The notes under the pieces are model-generated. The model saw nothing but the letters and a program-made list of their open reading frames with translations. It did not search any database and was not told the origin of the DNA. Position numbers and translations under genes: made by a program. Shown here in pieces: positions 7,174-14,241 of a DNA stretch of 15,499 nucleotides. Source of the stretch: JADFOB01 sp964651325 (lineage in GTDB: Bacteria > Planctomycetota > Phycisphaerae > UBA1845); assembly GCA_964651325.1 (NCBI GenBank), contig CAZYXP010000070.1, positions 1 through 15,499 on the forward strand, read 5' to 3'. The stretch's first letter is position 1, and the number at the start of each line of letters is the position of its first letter.

Positions 7174-8886
7174 ATGGTTTCAACGATTTGGTTTCGCAAG
7201 GGGCTGGTGCTTTGCGGTTTGATGGGCGTCGTGGGGACGGCGCAGGTAAGCATGGCCGCGGGCAACCCGGATCGCGCGGCGATCCTCAAGCTGGTGCCCG
7301 CAGACGTGGCGGTGGCACTGGTAGCCACGAACTTGGAGAAGACAGACAAGTCGCTCGCGGCGATGGTCAAGGGAATTGACCCGGATGCGGAGGCCGTGAA
7401 CCTGCTGGCGGGCATCAAGTCGGAGCTCGAGATCGGCGACTGGGTGGATTTTTCGAAGCCCTTTGCCATGATTCAGCCTGATGCCAACAGCGGCGATGCG
7501 GGGCTTTTCTTTGCTTACGTTTCAGACTTTGACGTTAAGATCAAGAAGCTGAATGGCGCGGTGGAGAAGGAAGGCGTCTGGGAGATCACCAAGGGCGGTG
7601 CGGCCGGCGAAGCGGTAAAGCCCTCTTTGTTCTTGATGCGCAAAGGCGCGGTGGTTGCGGGGTCGAGCGTGCGAAAGTTTCTGGATCTTGTAGGCAAGGG
7701 TCCGGACCTAGGCGGCGTGCTCAGCGCGCAGCCGCGCGACATTGCTGGGCGGGATTTCCTGATCCATGTGAACATGAGTCCGCTTCGCGAGAAGGTGGTC
7801 GGCGCGATTTCGATGTATGGCCCGATGATGGCGATGATGGCCGGAGCGCAGGGCGGCGGCGATCCAGTGGCGACGACAGCCGTGATCAATGCCGTGGTCG
7901 ATGGCGTCTTGGGGTTTGCGAAGCAGCTTGCCACGTTGGACCTCGCGGCCGATTTCTCGGCCGATGGTGTCGGCGTCACCTTGGCGACCCGGTTCACTGA
8001 CGGCGCGATCAAGCAATACCTGGGCAAGCAAAAACCTGCTGAATTGCCGCTGCTGACCACGGTCGCGGAGCAGCCCTATACGATGGCATTTGGCTACCAC
8101 ATGCCCGGCGAAGGATCGGCGTTTATCAGCTACCTATTAGACAAGACGATCGCGGCGATGCCGAAGAAACCGGCGGCGGGTGACGATGCGCAGCAAGGCG
8201 CAGACGATGGCGCGAAGGACAAAGCACTTGAAAGCGTAAAGGACTTCTACGCCAAGATTGAGGGGTTCAACGCAGTCATTCAGTTCTCAGACAAGGGGCT
8301 CTACGAGGCCGGCGATGTCGTCGGTGCCGATGCGCAGGAATTGTTGAAGCTCAGCAAGGTTTCGCTAGAGCGCGCGGGCGACTTGATGTCGAGCTTTGGC
8401 ATGGGCATGAGCGGCTACAAGTCGCTAGGCACGAAGCCATTAGGCAAGACACAGGCCGACGTGTATCAGCTTGAGATCGATCCGAACAATCCCACCGCCT
8501 CTCAAGCAACGGCCATGATGGGCAAGGACATGCGGCTGGCGCTTGGTGTCGATGCGGATCGATTGCGATTCGGGTTCGGCAAGGAAGCCGATTTGCAGCG
8601 GGCTTTTGCACCGGTCGGCGGGAAGTCGATGGCGGCATCGAAGTATGCCAAAGCCGCGTTGGGCGCGCTGCCCAAGCGTCGCAACCTCGTGGTGTTGATT
8701 GATCCGGCCGGTATTCTCTCCATGATCGCTGCCGTCGCCCCGATGCCGGTGGCGTCGATCGGACCCAATGAACCGTTCGCGATTTCGGTTTCGCTTGCGG
8801 GCGAACCGGCGCGGGTGGATATTCACGTACCCGCTCGATCTATTCGCGCGATCGTGAAGGCGTTTGAGCCGGAAGAGCCGATGTAG
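7174..8886 (+). CDS. Secreted protein of unknown function, planctomycete-type
   Basis: 570 residues. I recognise no catalytic domain. The frame is open from TTG 7156, but ATG 7174 has GGAG at 7163-7166 with 7-base spacing and directly begins a signal peptide: MVSTIWFRKGLVLCGLMGVV, then GTAQVSMA with likely cleavage near residue 28-30. The mature protein starts with ILKLVPADVAVALVATNLEKTD, which resembles the opening of large planctomycete secreted proteins that begin with a 'VPAD...V..NL..TD' segment; this is recalled, not searched. The body is Ala/Gly/Val-rich, with hydrophobic stretches such as MYGPMMAMMAGAQGGG and an Asp/Ala/Lys-rich spacer at about 330-350. The C-terminus has VVLIDPAGILSMIAAVAPMP, then FAISVSLAGEPARVDIHVP, a beta-rich end. 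No lipobox, Cys pairs or anchor are seen, so it is probably periplasmic. It converges with mobA. Confidence 0.85.
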   Translation: MVSTIWFRKGLVLCGLMGVVGTAQVSMAAGNPDRAAILKLVPADVAVALVATNLEKTDKSLAAMVKGIDPDAEAVNLLAGIKSELEIGDWVDFSKPFAMIQPDANSGDAGLFFAYVSDFDVKIKKLNGAVEKEGVWEITKGGAAGEAVKPSLFLMRKGAVVAGSSVRKFLDLVGKGPDLGGVLSAQPRDIAGRDFLIHVNMSPLREKVVGAISMYGPMMAMMAGAQGGGDPVATTAVINAVVDGVLGFAKQLATLDLAADFSADGVGVTLATRFTDGAIKQYLGKQKPAELPLLTTVAEQPYTMAFGYHMPGEGSAFISYLLDKTIAAMPKKPAAGDDAQQGADDGAKDKALESVKDFYAKIEGFNAVIQFSDKGLYEAGDVVGADAQELLKLSKVSLERAGDLMSSFGMGMSGYKSLGTKPLGKTQADVYQLEIDPNNPTASQATAMMGKDMRLALGVDADRLRFGFGKEADLQRAFAPVGGKSMAASKYAKAALGALPKRRNLVVLIDPAGILSMIAAVAPMPVASIGPNEPFAISVSLAGEPARVDIHVPARSIRAIVKAFEPEEPM

Positions 8887-8940
8887 TAAGAGCGGTTGAA
8901 TAGATTCCTGACGAGCGTCTTTGGGAATGCCAGCGAGAAG

Positions 8941-8962
8941 GCATACCCGAGGGCGGGTGTGC
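8941..8962. terminator. Candidate hairpin between convergent genes
   Basis: GCATACCCG (8941-8949), loop AGGG, CGGGTGTGC (8954-8962): a 9-bp stem with one G-T pair, 55 bases after the stop of the secreted protein and 34 bases beyond the mobA stop. It could terminate from either side, but has no clear T run. Confidence 0.4.
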
Positions 8963-8995
8963 TGCGCCGTCTTGGCCCCGGGGCGGGCCGCTTCC

Positions 8996-9700
8996 TTACG
9001 GGCGCGGTTCGGATCGGCGCGGTTTGGATTCGCGGAGCGTTTGGCGCGCTAGGTCCAATTGTACCGTGTCGTTGATATTGATGATGGATGTCAGTTGCGG
9101 GTCGGCAGCGCGCAACTCGTCGCCTTCCAGATAGGCGGGCGCGCAGCCATCCAAGAACATCATCGCGCGCAGGTTTCCCTGCGCCACGGCGTCCTCCAAG
9201 GCTTGGCATGCATCCAAACGATACGCGGCCAGCAGCGGAAAGCGTCGCCCGTCATGGCGGACGGCCACCGCGCGAGCGGCGTCCAAGCGGCCGATCAGGG
9301 TTTTCAGCACCCGGCCTGTCACGAGCGGATGATCGCACGCCAGAACCAGCCCGGCCTGCAGGGATCGCTCGGACAAGACGCGAAAACCCGCCAACATGCC
9401 GCCTAGGGGACCGCAATCGGGGATGGGATCGTACGCGACGATGACGTTTGAGGGCAGTTCGGGCAAGGCCTGGCCCGACCGGGCCGCCACGACGACCGTA
9501 TCGACCGCGGTCAAGGCCGTTTGGCAGACCCGCGCCAGGGCGGTTTCATCTCCTATACGCATGGAGGCTTTGTCCTGCCCGAGCCGGCGACTATGCCCCC
9601 CCGCGACGACCACGGCGCCTGCCTTGAGACCCTCAGACGACCGTTTCGGGGGATCGGATGGAGCAGAATGAGGCATGCTGATCTCGAAGAGGCGGCACAT
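8996..9700 (-). CDS. mobA: Molybdenum cofactor guanylyltransferase (MobA-like)
   Basis: Up to 234 residues of the nucleotidyltransferase fold. MobA joins GMP from GTP to molybdopterin-Mo to make the guanine dinucleotide cofactor in the cytoplasm. Visible are the signature VVVAGGHSRRLGQDKASM (31-48; Gly34-Gly35, Lys44), DCGPLGGM (95-102), LACDHPLV (120-127, metal-binding Asp123), the FPLLAAYR segment (154-161), and ININD (207-211) in place of the more usual NINTPED near the C-terminus. Neither the start at 9700 nor the internal ATG at 9676 has a strong ribosome site. The second would still keep every motif, and the family normally begins close to the AGG signature. No other molybdenum-cofactor gene is nearby. 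Other NTP transferases of this fold are less likely because of the AGGxSxRxGxDK pattern. Confidence 0.88.
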   Translation of the reverse strand: MCRLFEISMPHSAPSDPPKRSSEGLKAGAVVVAGGHSRRLGQDKASMRIGDETALARVCQTALTAVDTVVVAARSGQALPELPSNVIVAYDPIPDCGPLGGMLAGFRVLSERSLQAGLVLACDHPLVTGRVLKTLIGRLDAARAVAVRHDGRRFPLLAAYRLDACQALEDAVAQGNLRAMMFLDGCAPAYLEGDELRAADPQLTSIININDTVQLDLARQTLRESKPRRSEPRP

Positions 9701-9807
9701 TTCGCGTCAAGAACGGCCGGGCATAGGGCCCTTCATGGCCAGCCTTGCTTCACTCGGCCCACCGTAACTCCGATAAACCGGCAGCAACGGAATAAAAGGA
9801 GTTTACC

Positions 9808-9975
9808 ATGTTCCCAAATAGAGCAAGACGTCTGGCCGGCATCCTTTTTGTTGCGGCCCTGTTTCTGATTCCTGGTTGTTCCACAACGATCGTCAGCGAC
9901 GCCGCACGCGGCAGCTTGGCCTCGTTCTTGACCACGGTGTTCAGCCAGGCCGTCAACACCACGATTGTGGGCTGA
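9808..9975 (+). CDS. Small lipoprotein, 55 residues, unknown function
   Basis: A short gene. AAAAGGAG ends at 9801, 6 bases before the ATG. The product opens with MFPNRARRLAGILFVAALFL followed by IPGC, giving positively charged residues, a hydrophobic core and a lipobox with Cys24. The mature part is only 32 residues, CSTTIVSDAARGSLASFLTT then VFSQAVNTTIVG, and could form a short amphipathic helix. It is therefore probably exported and lipidated. It lies divergent from mobA (107 bases) and converges with arfB. Ribosome site, signal, lipobox and clean stop together make a chance frame unlikely. I do not recognise the mature sequence as a named family. Confidence 0.75.
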   Translation: MFPNRARRLAGILFVAALFLIPGCSTTIVSDAARGSLASFLTTVFSQAVNTTIVG

Positions 9976-10009
9976 TGTCCCGTTTCCGCGCATGCCAGGA
10001 AAGATGAAC

Positions 10010-10033
10010 CACCAAGGCACGAAGACACCAAGA
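10010..10033. repeat. Three tandem 8-bp units (CACSAAGR)
   Basis: CACCAAGG, CACGAAGA, CACCAAGA in direct succession, 35 bases after the small lipoprotein stop. Similar 'ACCAAGGCACGAAGACACCAAG' type strings are frequent in intergenic DNA of environmental bacteria, as I recall; the role is unknown. Confidence 0.55.
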
Positions 10034-10105
10034 TTGAAGAGCGCTTTGTAAGCGGCTTGCGCGGCGCGCGATTGACGGGTGGACGGGCTCGCGGCGAAGC
10101 GCCGA

Positions 10106-10128
10106 GCGGGCTGAAGCCCGCGGCTCGG
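10106..10128. repeat. REP-like palindromic repeat, copy 2
   Basis: GCGGGCTGAAGCCC then GCGGCTCGG, matching copy 1 (7005-7027) at 21 of 23 bases. It is extended by an outer pairing CCGAG (10102-10106) with CTCGG (10124-10128). It lies 10 bases beyond the arfB stop and may also end transcription of the kinase-arfB unit. Confidence 0.65.
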
Positions 10129-10137
10129 GATAGCAAC

Positions 10138-10590
10138 CTACTCCGGTGGCTCGCTTCCGGTCACATTTTTGCGTAGGCGCTTGATCTCTCCCCATTTTCG
10201 CTTCTCCGCGCGGCGCCTCTTCTTTGCGCCCACAGACACACGCTTGGCCTTCCTCGGCGCTTGCACGGTTAGCGCTTCAGCCAGAAGTATGTAAAAACGA
10301 TCGATCGCCGTGCGTCGATTTGCACCCTGCGTTCTATGCTTGTAGCAAACGACCCTCAGCACACCCTCCCGATTGATGCGACCGGGGAGTTTTTCGAACA
10401 CGCGCCGTTTTTGGGTTGGCGAGAGCGATTCGCAAACGGCGACGTCAAACAAGAGCGTGACGCGCGTGGCCACCTTGTTTACGTTTTGCCCACCCGGTCC
10501 GCCGCTCCGCGTGAACGAGAAGGAGAACCACTGTTCACCGAGGGCGTTTCGCAGCCGGTCCGCATGGCGGGCGATGGAGTCAGGAGCCAT
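10138..10590 (-). CDS. arfB: Peptidyl-tRNA hydrolase ArfB (YaeJ type), ribosome rescue
   Basis: 150 residues. ArfB enters stalled ribosomes lacking a codon in the A site and hydrolyses the peptidyl-tRNA. The GGQ domain is clear: FSFTRSGGPGGQNVNKVATR, with catalytic GGQ at 33-35, then the LSPTQKRR helix and an INREGVLRV strand. The C-terminal tail (from about 111) is rich in Lys and Arg (GAKKRRRAEKRKWGEIKRLR), as needed to sit in the empty mRNA channel. Length fits ArfB (about 140) and excludes full release factors, since domains 1 and 2 are absent. The frame is open farther upstream, but ATG 10590, 13 bases after the kinase stop, gives the family-like N-terminus MAPDSIARHADRLR. It is probably cotranscribed with the kinase. 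The upstream ribosome site is weak. Confidence 0.92.
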   Translation of the reverse strand: MAPDSIARHADRLRNALGEQWFSFSFTRSGGPGGQNVNKVATRVTLLFDVAVCESLSPTQKRRVFEKLPGRINREGVLRVVCYKHRTQGANRRTAIDRFYILLAEALTVQAPRKAKRVSVGAKKRRRAEKRKWGEIKRLRKNVTGSEPPE

Positions 10591-10603
10591 GATGGGCCAT
10601 ACC

Positions 10604-12991
10604 CTACTTCGATAAGGCGATGAGCACGCGCCGAAATGCTTGCCAGCGGGGCGAGTCGGTCGTGCGGCGACCGCGAATTGGTGAGCGTGGAAGCCTGGCG
10701 CGCCCGATGGTGGCATCGCCCTCGACAGGCTTCAATCCGGTGGTATCGACAGGTGGCTTGGCCAGTGAAGATTCCTCCGCCTCTGGCGCCTTGAGTGAAG
10801 ATGTTTTCTTCATAGCGCGCATGCCCGCGTTGGCCTCGTTATGTTGGACAAGAATCGTGGCGGAGAATCCTACCTGCGCGGTGGCCAATTGAAAGTCCGC
10901 GACGGCCTCTTCGAATTGTCCCAGCGCGGTTTCATTGATGCCGCGCACCACGAGGGCATTCGCGTTGGCGGGCTCCAGCTCTACCACGCGACTCAGGTAG
11001 CCCACCGATTCATTCAGCTCGCCCAAAGCGATACTCGTAGTTGATCGCGCCAACAGCGCTAAGACAAACGTCGGCGATCGCGCCAAGACGCTATCGAGAA
11101 AAGCGGCCGCGTCCTTGGATTTCCCCAACGCCACAAACGCCAAACCCTGAAACGTTTGTCGCCAATCGCTCAACTCTTCCGACGCCGACGATGACGCGCG
11201 CTCCAGGTCGCTTAAACACTTCGGGGCGTCTTTCGCCAACAGGCTTGCCAGGCCGCGCCACAGATAACTGGCGGCGTTGTTCGGCGCCATGCGCATGAGC
11301 ATCTCGGCGTCGTTGACCATGCCTTCGTAATCTTCAAGCTGGCTGCGTAGCGCCATCCTGAGGTGAATGGAATCGTAGTCGGGGCCGTTGCGCTCGATGT
11401 ACCATTCCACCATCGACAGAGCTGTGCTCGGTAGCTGTGTACGAATGAGAATATCGTGCGCCGTTGATAGCTCGTAGGCCGTCTTGCTTCGGTGCAACTG
11501 GGCTGAGCTGGGGTCAAAGTAATTCAACGGGACAAGGTGCGTGTAAAGATCAAGAGCGGCTCTGCGGGCGATCCCTTGGGGTGTGGACACCGCCGCCGTG
11601 TCGATCGGATCCGGCGCGACCATGAGACTCGCGCCTTGGGCTAGCAGATCACTATTCTGCAAGAGTCCACTGACAACATCCACGCCGGCCCCGCTAAACG
11701 GATCTGCCAACCTAATGGCATCGATCAGCGAGCCCTCTTTCAGGGCTGCGGCTTGTTGAATTTCCGCAACGTCCTTTCTCAGGCTCGCGACGGTCTCGTC
11801 CTTCGAATGGACCTGGGCCTTGGTCCGAAGCAGCGCCCCAAATAGGGCGGCCACCGCCACCGAGGCCACGGCCGTGACCGTGGCGAGCTGGTGTCGCGTG
11901 ACAAACTTACGCACAAGCTCAAGGGGCCCTGCTCGTCGCGCCTTGATGGTCCGGTCTTCGAGGTAGCGATTAAGGTCATCGCGAAACTCCGCCGCGGTGG
12001 TATATCTTCGGGATGGTTCCCGGTTCATGGCCTTGAGGCAAATCGTGTCCAGATCCAATGGGATGGCAGGGTCGCGCTCTCGCAAGGGGCAGGGTTCGGT
12101 CGTGAGAATGGCGCCGATCACGGATTCTCTCGTGTCTCCGGGGTGTGGCGGCGACAGGGTCAACCATTCGTACATCGTCGCGCCGAGCGAGTAGATATCC
12201 GCTCGGTGATCGGCGTTGGTCTGTCCTCCGGACAGCGCCTCGGGCGCCATGTAGAGGGGCGATCCGACGACCTCCCCGGTTACGGTAACACCGGGCATTT
12301 CCGCAATCCGCGCCAACCCGAAATCCGCGATACGCATTCGCCCGTCGCTTCCGATCATTAAGTTGTGGGGCTTGACGTCGCGATGGATGACGCCTTCACG
12401 GTGCGCGTAGTCGAGGGCATCGGCCACGGAGGCGATGTGCGTGGCGATGCTATCGAATCGCTTGTTGGATTCCGCCACCGATTCGCCTTGCCGTAGACCC
12501 GTGGAAGATTTTCCCACTGATAGCCTCTCCGGCCCATCATCGGAAAACGACGAAGACCGGGGCAGAGGGACGGTTTCCGCGAGATCCGTGGCGGTGGCAG
12601 CACTAGAGCGGGATTCTCGCATTCCCGCGATGATCGTGTTCAGGCCTTGGCCGTCTACCAACTCCATGGCGTAGAAGTAGGTTCCGTCCACTTCCCCTCT
12701 CGCGAAGATCGGGACGATGTGCGTATGGTGCAGCTTGGCCGCCGCCTGAGCCTCGCGCTGAAACCGCTGAACGGCCTTGGGAGAACTGGAAACGTGGTTC
12801 GGAAGGACCTTCAGCGCGACGATGCGGTCTAGGGATCGTTGCCTGGCTTTGTAAACGGTCCCCATCCCGCCTCGGCCGATGACATCATAAATCTCGAAAT
12901 CACCCAAAACCTTCAGGTCCGGCGCCGGGCCATCAGAATCCGTGGCTCGGGGCCCATTCGGCTGAGATGGGTTGTATTGCGAATCGGTCAA
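10604..12991 (-). CDS. Hanks-type Ser/Thr protein kinase with transmembrane segment and TPR-like C-terminal domain
   Basis: 795 residues. The cytoplasmic kinase domain (about 32-345) is complete: glycine loop GRGGMGTVYKA (39-49), VALK with Lys61, HRDVKPHN (203-210), DFG (223-225), MAPE (248-251), and the DIYSLG helix (265-270). Between the hinge and HRD lies an extra stretch of about 50 residues (122-178), rich in Ser and Thr. A single hydrophobic segment (about 369-388) is a likely membrane span. Residues 390-530 have a coiled-coil-like start (TVASLRKDVAEIQQ), and about 540-705 contain TPR-like helices (YLWRGLASLLAKDAPKCLSDL; ALVVRGINETALGQFEEAVADF). The tail is Pro/Ser/Arg-rich. The start is TTG 12991: a stop lies just upstream in frame, no ATG precedes the glycine loop, and GGGA sits about 8 bases before. 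It is predicted to be an active envelope-signalling kinase; the targets are unknown. Confidence 0.95.
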   Translation of the reverse strand: MTDSQYNPSQPNGPRATDSDGPAPDLKVLGDFEIYDVIGRGGMGTVYKARQRSLDRIVALKVLPNHVSSSPKAVQRFQREAQAAAKLHHTHIVPIFARGEVDGTYFYAMELVDGQGLNTIIAGMRESRSSAATATDLAETVPLPRSSSFSDDGPERLSVGKSSTGLRQGESVAESNKRFDSIATHIASVADALDYAHREGVIHRDVKPHNLMIGSDGRMRIADFGLARIAEMPGVTVTGEVVGSPLYMAPEALSGGQTNADHRADIYSLGATMYEWLTLSPPHPGDTRESVIGAILTTEPCPLRERDPAIPLDLDTICLKAMNREPSRRYTTAAEFRDDLNRYLEDRTIKARRAGPLELVRKFVTRHQLATVTAVASVAVAALFGALLRTKAQVHSKDETVASLRKDVAEIQQAAALKEGSLIDAIRLADPFSGAGVDVVSGLLQNSDLLAQGASLMVAPDPIDTAAVSTPQGIARRAALDLYTHLVPLNYFDPSSAQLHRSKTAYELSTAHDILIRTQLPSTALSMVEWYIERNGPDYDSIHLRMALRSQLEDYEGMVNDAEMLMRMAPNNAASYLWRGLASLLAKDAPKCLSDLERASSSASEELSDWRQTFQGLAFVALGKSKDAAAFLDSVLARSPTFVLALLARSTTSIALGELNESVGYLSRVVELEPANANALVVRGINETALGQFEEAVADFQLATAQVGFSATILVQHNEANAGMRAMKKTSSLKAPEAEESSLAKPPVDTTGLKPVEGDATIGRARLPRSPIRGRRTTDSPRWQAFRRVLIALSK

Positions 12992-13283
12992 GTCGTCGTT
13001 CCCAATTCAAGATGACGCTGCCGGCTGAGCAAATGAACGCGCAGCGGCCCCCAACATTGTAACAGACGAACGCCACCGGCGCGCTCATGCAACGACAAAA
13101 CCTTTTTTTTCACGGGATATCTTCTGAGTGCCGGTATATAAGCCGCATTTGCCGCATCTATAGGATGCCCCAAGGTCCGCGCCGTGACCATTGGAATTCG
13201 ACTGCGTTTTTATAACCGGGCCCAATCTGCTCGGATGCAGCCCCGTGATCTCAAAAAGGCTCCGTAGCGATTCCGCGAAGCAT
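12992..13283. other. Intergenic region between the kinase and gamma-carbonic anhydrase
   Basis: 292 bases without a credible gene. It should hold the kinase promoter. A TACAAT-like -10 (13056-13061 read on the minus strand) lies 65 bases before the TTG start, but no good -35 sits at the usual spacing. A run of eight A on the minus strand is near 13102. Confidence 0.45.
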
Positions 13284-13826
13284 TCAACGCAAAGTAGTAT
13301 TCGGCCTCTTCGCGCAAATATTGGGGAATTGCCCCTCACGATGTTGTCGGCCCAAGAGTCTGTAACTCTGTACCACGTGGTCGATCATCTTGATGTCCCG
13401 GTCGGTCACTTCACGTACCACTTTACCCGGAATTCCCATGACCACGCTCCCGTCTGGAATGATCGTATTCGGGGTAAGCACACTCCCTGCCGCGATCACG
13501 CACCTTTGTCCGACTTGGCAATCGTCTAACACGATGGCGCCGATTCCAATCAGGGTGTTGGCGCCTACGGTGCGGCAGTGTACGACCGCGCGGTGACCGA
13601 TACCCACGTCATCGCCGATGTCCAATGCCACGCCATGTTTCGTATGCACGACCGTGCCATCCTGCACGTTGACCCTCGAGCCAATTCGGATTTCGGCGAT
13701 GTCGCCCCGAATAGCAACAAGAGGCATGATGGTGCATTCGTCTCCGAGGGTCACAGCACCGCTGACGTAGCTGGATTCAGCTATGAATACGTCGCGGCCT
13801 AGCTTGGGTTCTTGTTGGGTTGGCAT
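13284..13826 (-). CDS. Gamma-class carbonic anhydrase family protein (left-handed beta-helix)
   Basis: 180 residues of hexapeptide repeats. Gamma-class enzymes form trimers and hydrate CO2 at a metal held by three histidines; relatives YrdA and PaaY share the fold. Repeats run from about 20 to 140 (ESSYVSGAVTLGDECTIMPL, IRIGSRVNVQDGTVVH, ALDIGDDVGIGHRAVVH, TVGANTLIGIGAIVLDDCQV, CVIAAGSVLTPNTIIPDG). The three ligand positions are present: His61 (DGTVVH), His78 (GIGH) and His83 (AVVH). Conserved Arg40 and Asp42 (AIRGD), and Gln55/Asp56 are there too. A C-terminal helix (about 138-165) packs on the trimer. The ribosome site is weak: AAGG touches the ATG. The acidic loop of classic Cam is short or absent, so activity is uncertain, as for most YrdA-like members. 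It stands alone, 292 bases before the kinase. Confidence 0.93.
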   Translation of the reverse strand: MPTQQEPKLGRDVFIAESSYVSGAVTLGDECTIMPLVAIRGDIAEIRIGSRVNVQDGTVVHTKHGVALDIGDDVGIGHRAVVHCRTVGANTLIGIGAIVLDDCQVGQRCVIAAGSVLTPNTIIPDGSVVMGIPGKVVREVTDRDIKMIDHVVQSYRLLGRQHREGQFPNICAKRPNTTLR

Positions 13827-14241
13827 CCTTGCAGTCTATCACGGTATGGCTGGGGTTGCGAGCGAACGGCTCACTATTGTCGCGTTGGAGCGGCGGTGGC
13901 GATATCTGCAGGACGGGTGCGCCGAATCAGAGCCGCCGGCGCCAGCCTGCGGACCCCAGAACTATCCGCGGTGAAGGATGTCACCAGGCTTGCGCCAGGC
14001 GCTCTGAGCGGAGGTCACCTGCGTCGCGCCGCGGCGCTCTGAAGGACCCAGCCTTGCATGTTTGCCGGACCATTGCTAGGTTCCCCCCATGTAGTTGTAC
14101 GAAGCTGTGAGCAATCCAGGCATCGGCGCCCCCCGCTTTCCGATGATCGTAATGTCCACTTGCGCGCCCTGATTTGTTCCAAGATCAAGATTTGTCTGGC
14201 CGGGGAAGACCCATGCCAGCCCGTGCACGAGGAATCATCGC
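13827..14241. other. Intergenic region between divergent gamma-carbonic anhydrase and CLC genes
   Basis: 415 bases without a credible gene. It contains a direct repeat GGCGCTCTGA at about 13998 and 14033, and a short palindrome GCGCC-AGGCGC nearby. It must carry two divergent promoters; none matches consensus well enough to name. Confidence 0.5.

Noticed and set aside
13085..13339. 84-codon minus-strand frame with a CGKC pair
   Set aside because: It overlaps the end of the carbonic anhydrase gene, has no ribosome site, and one Cys pair is not enough to call a zinc protein.
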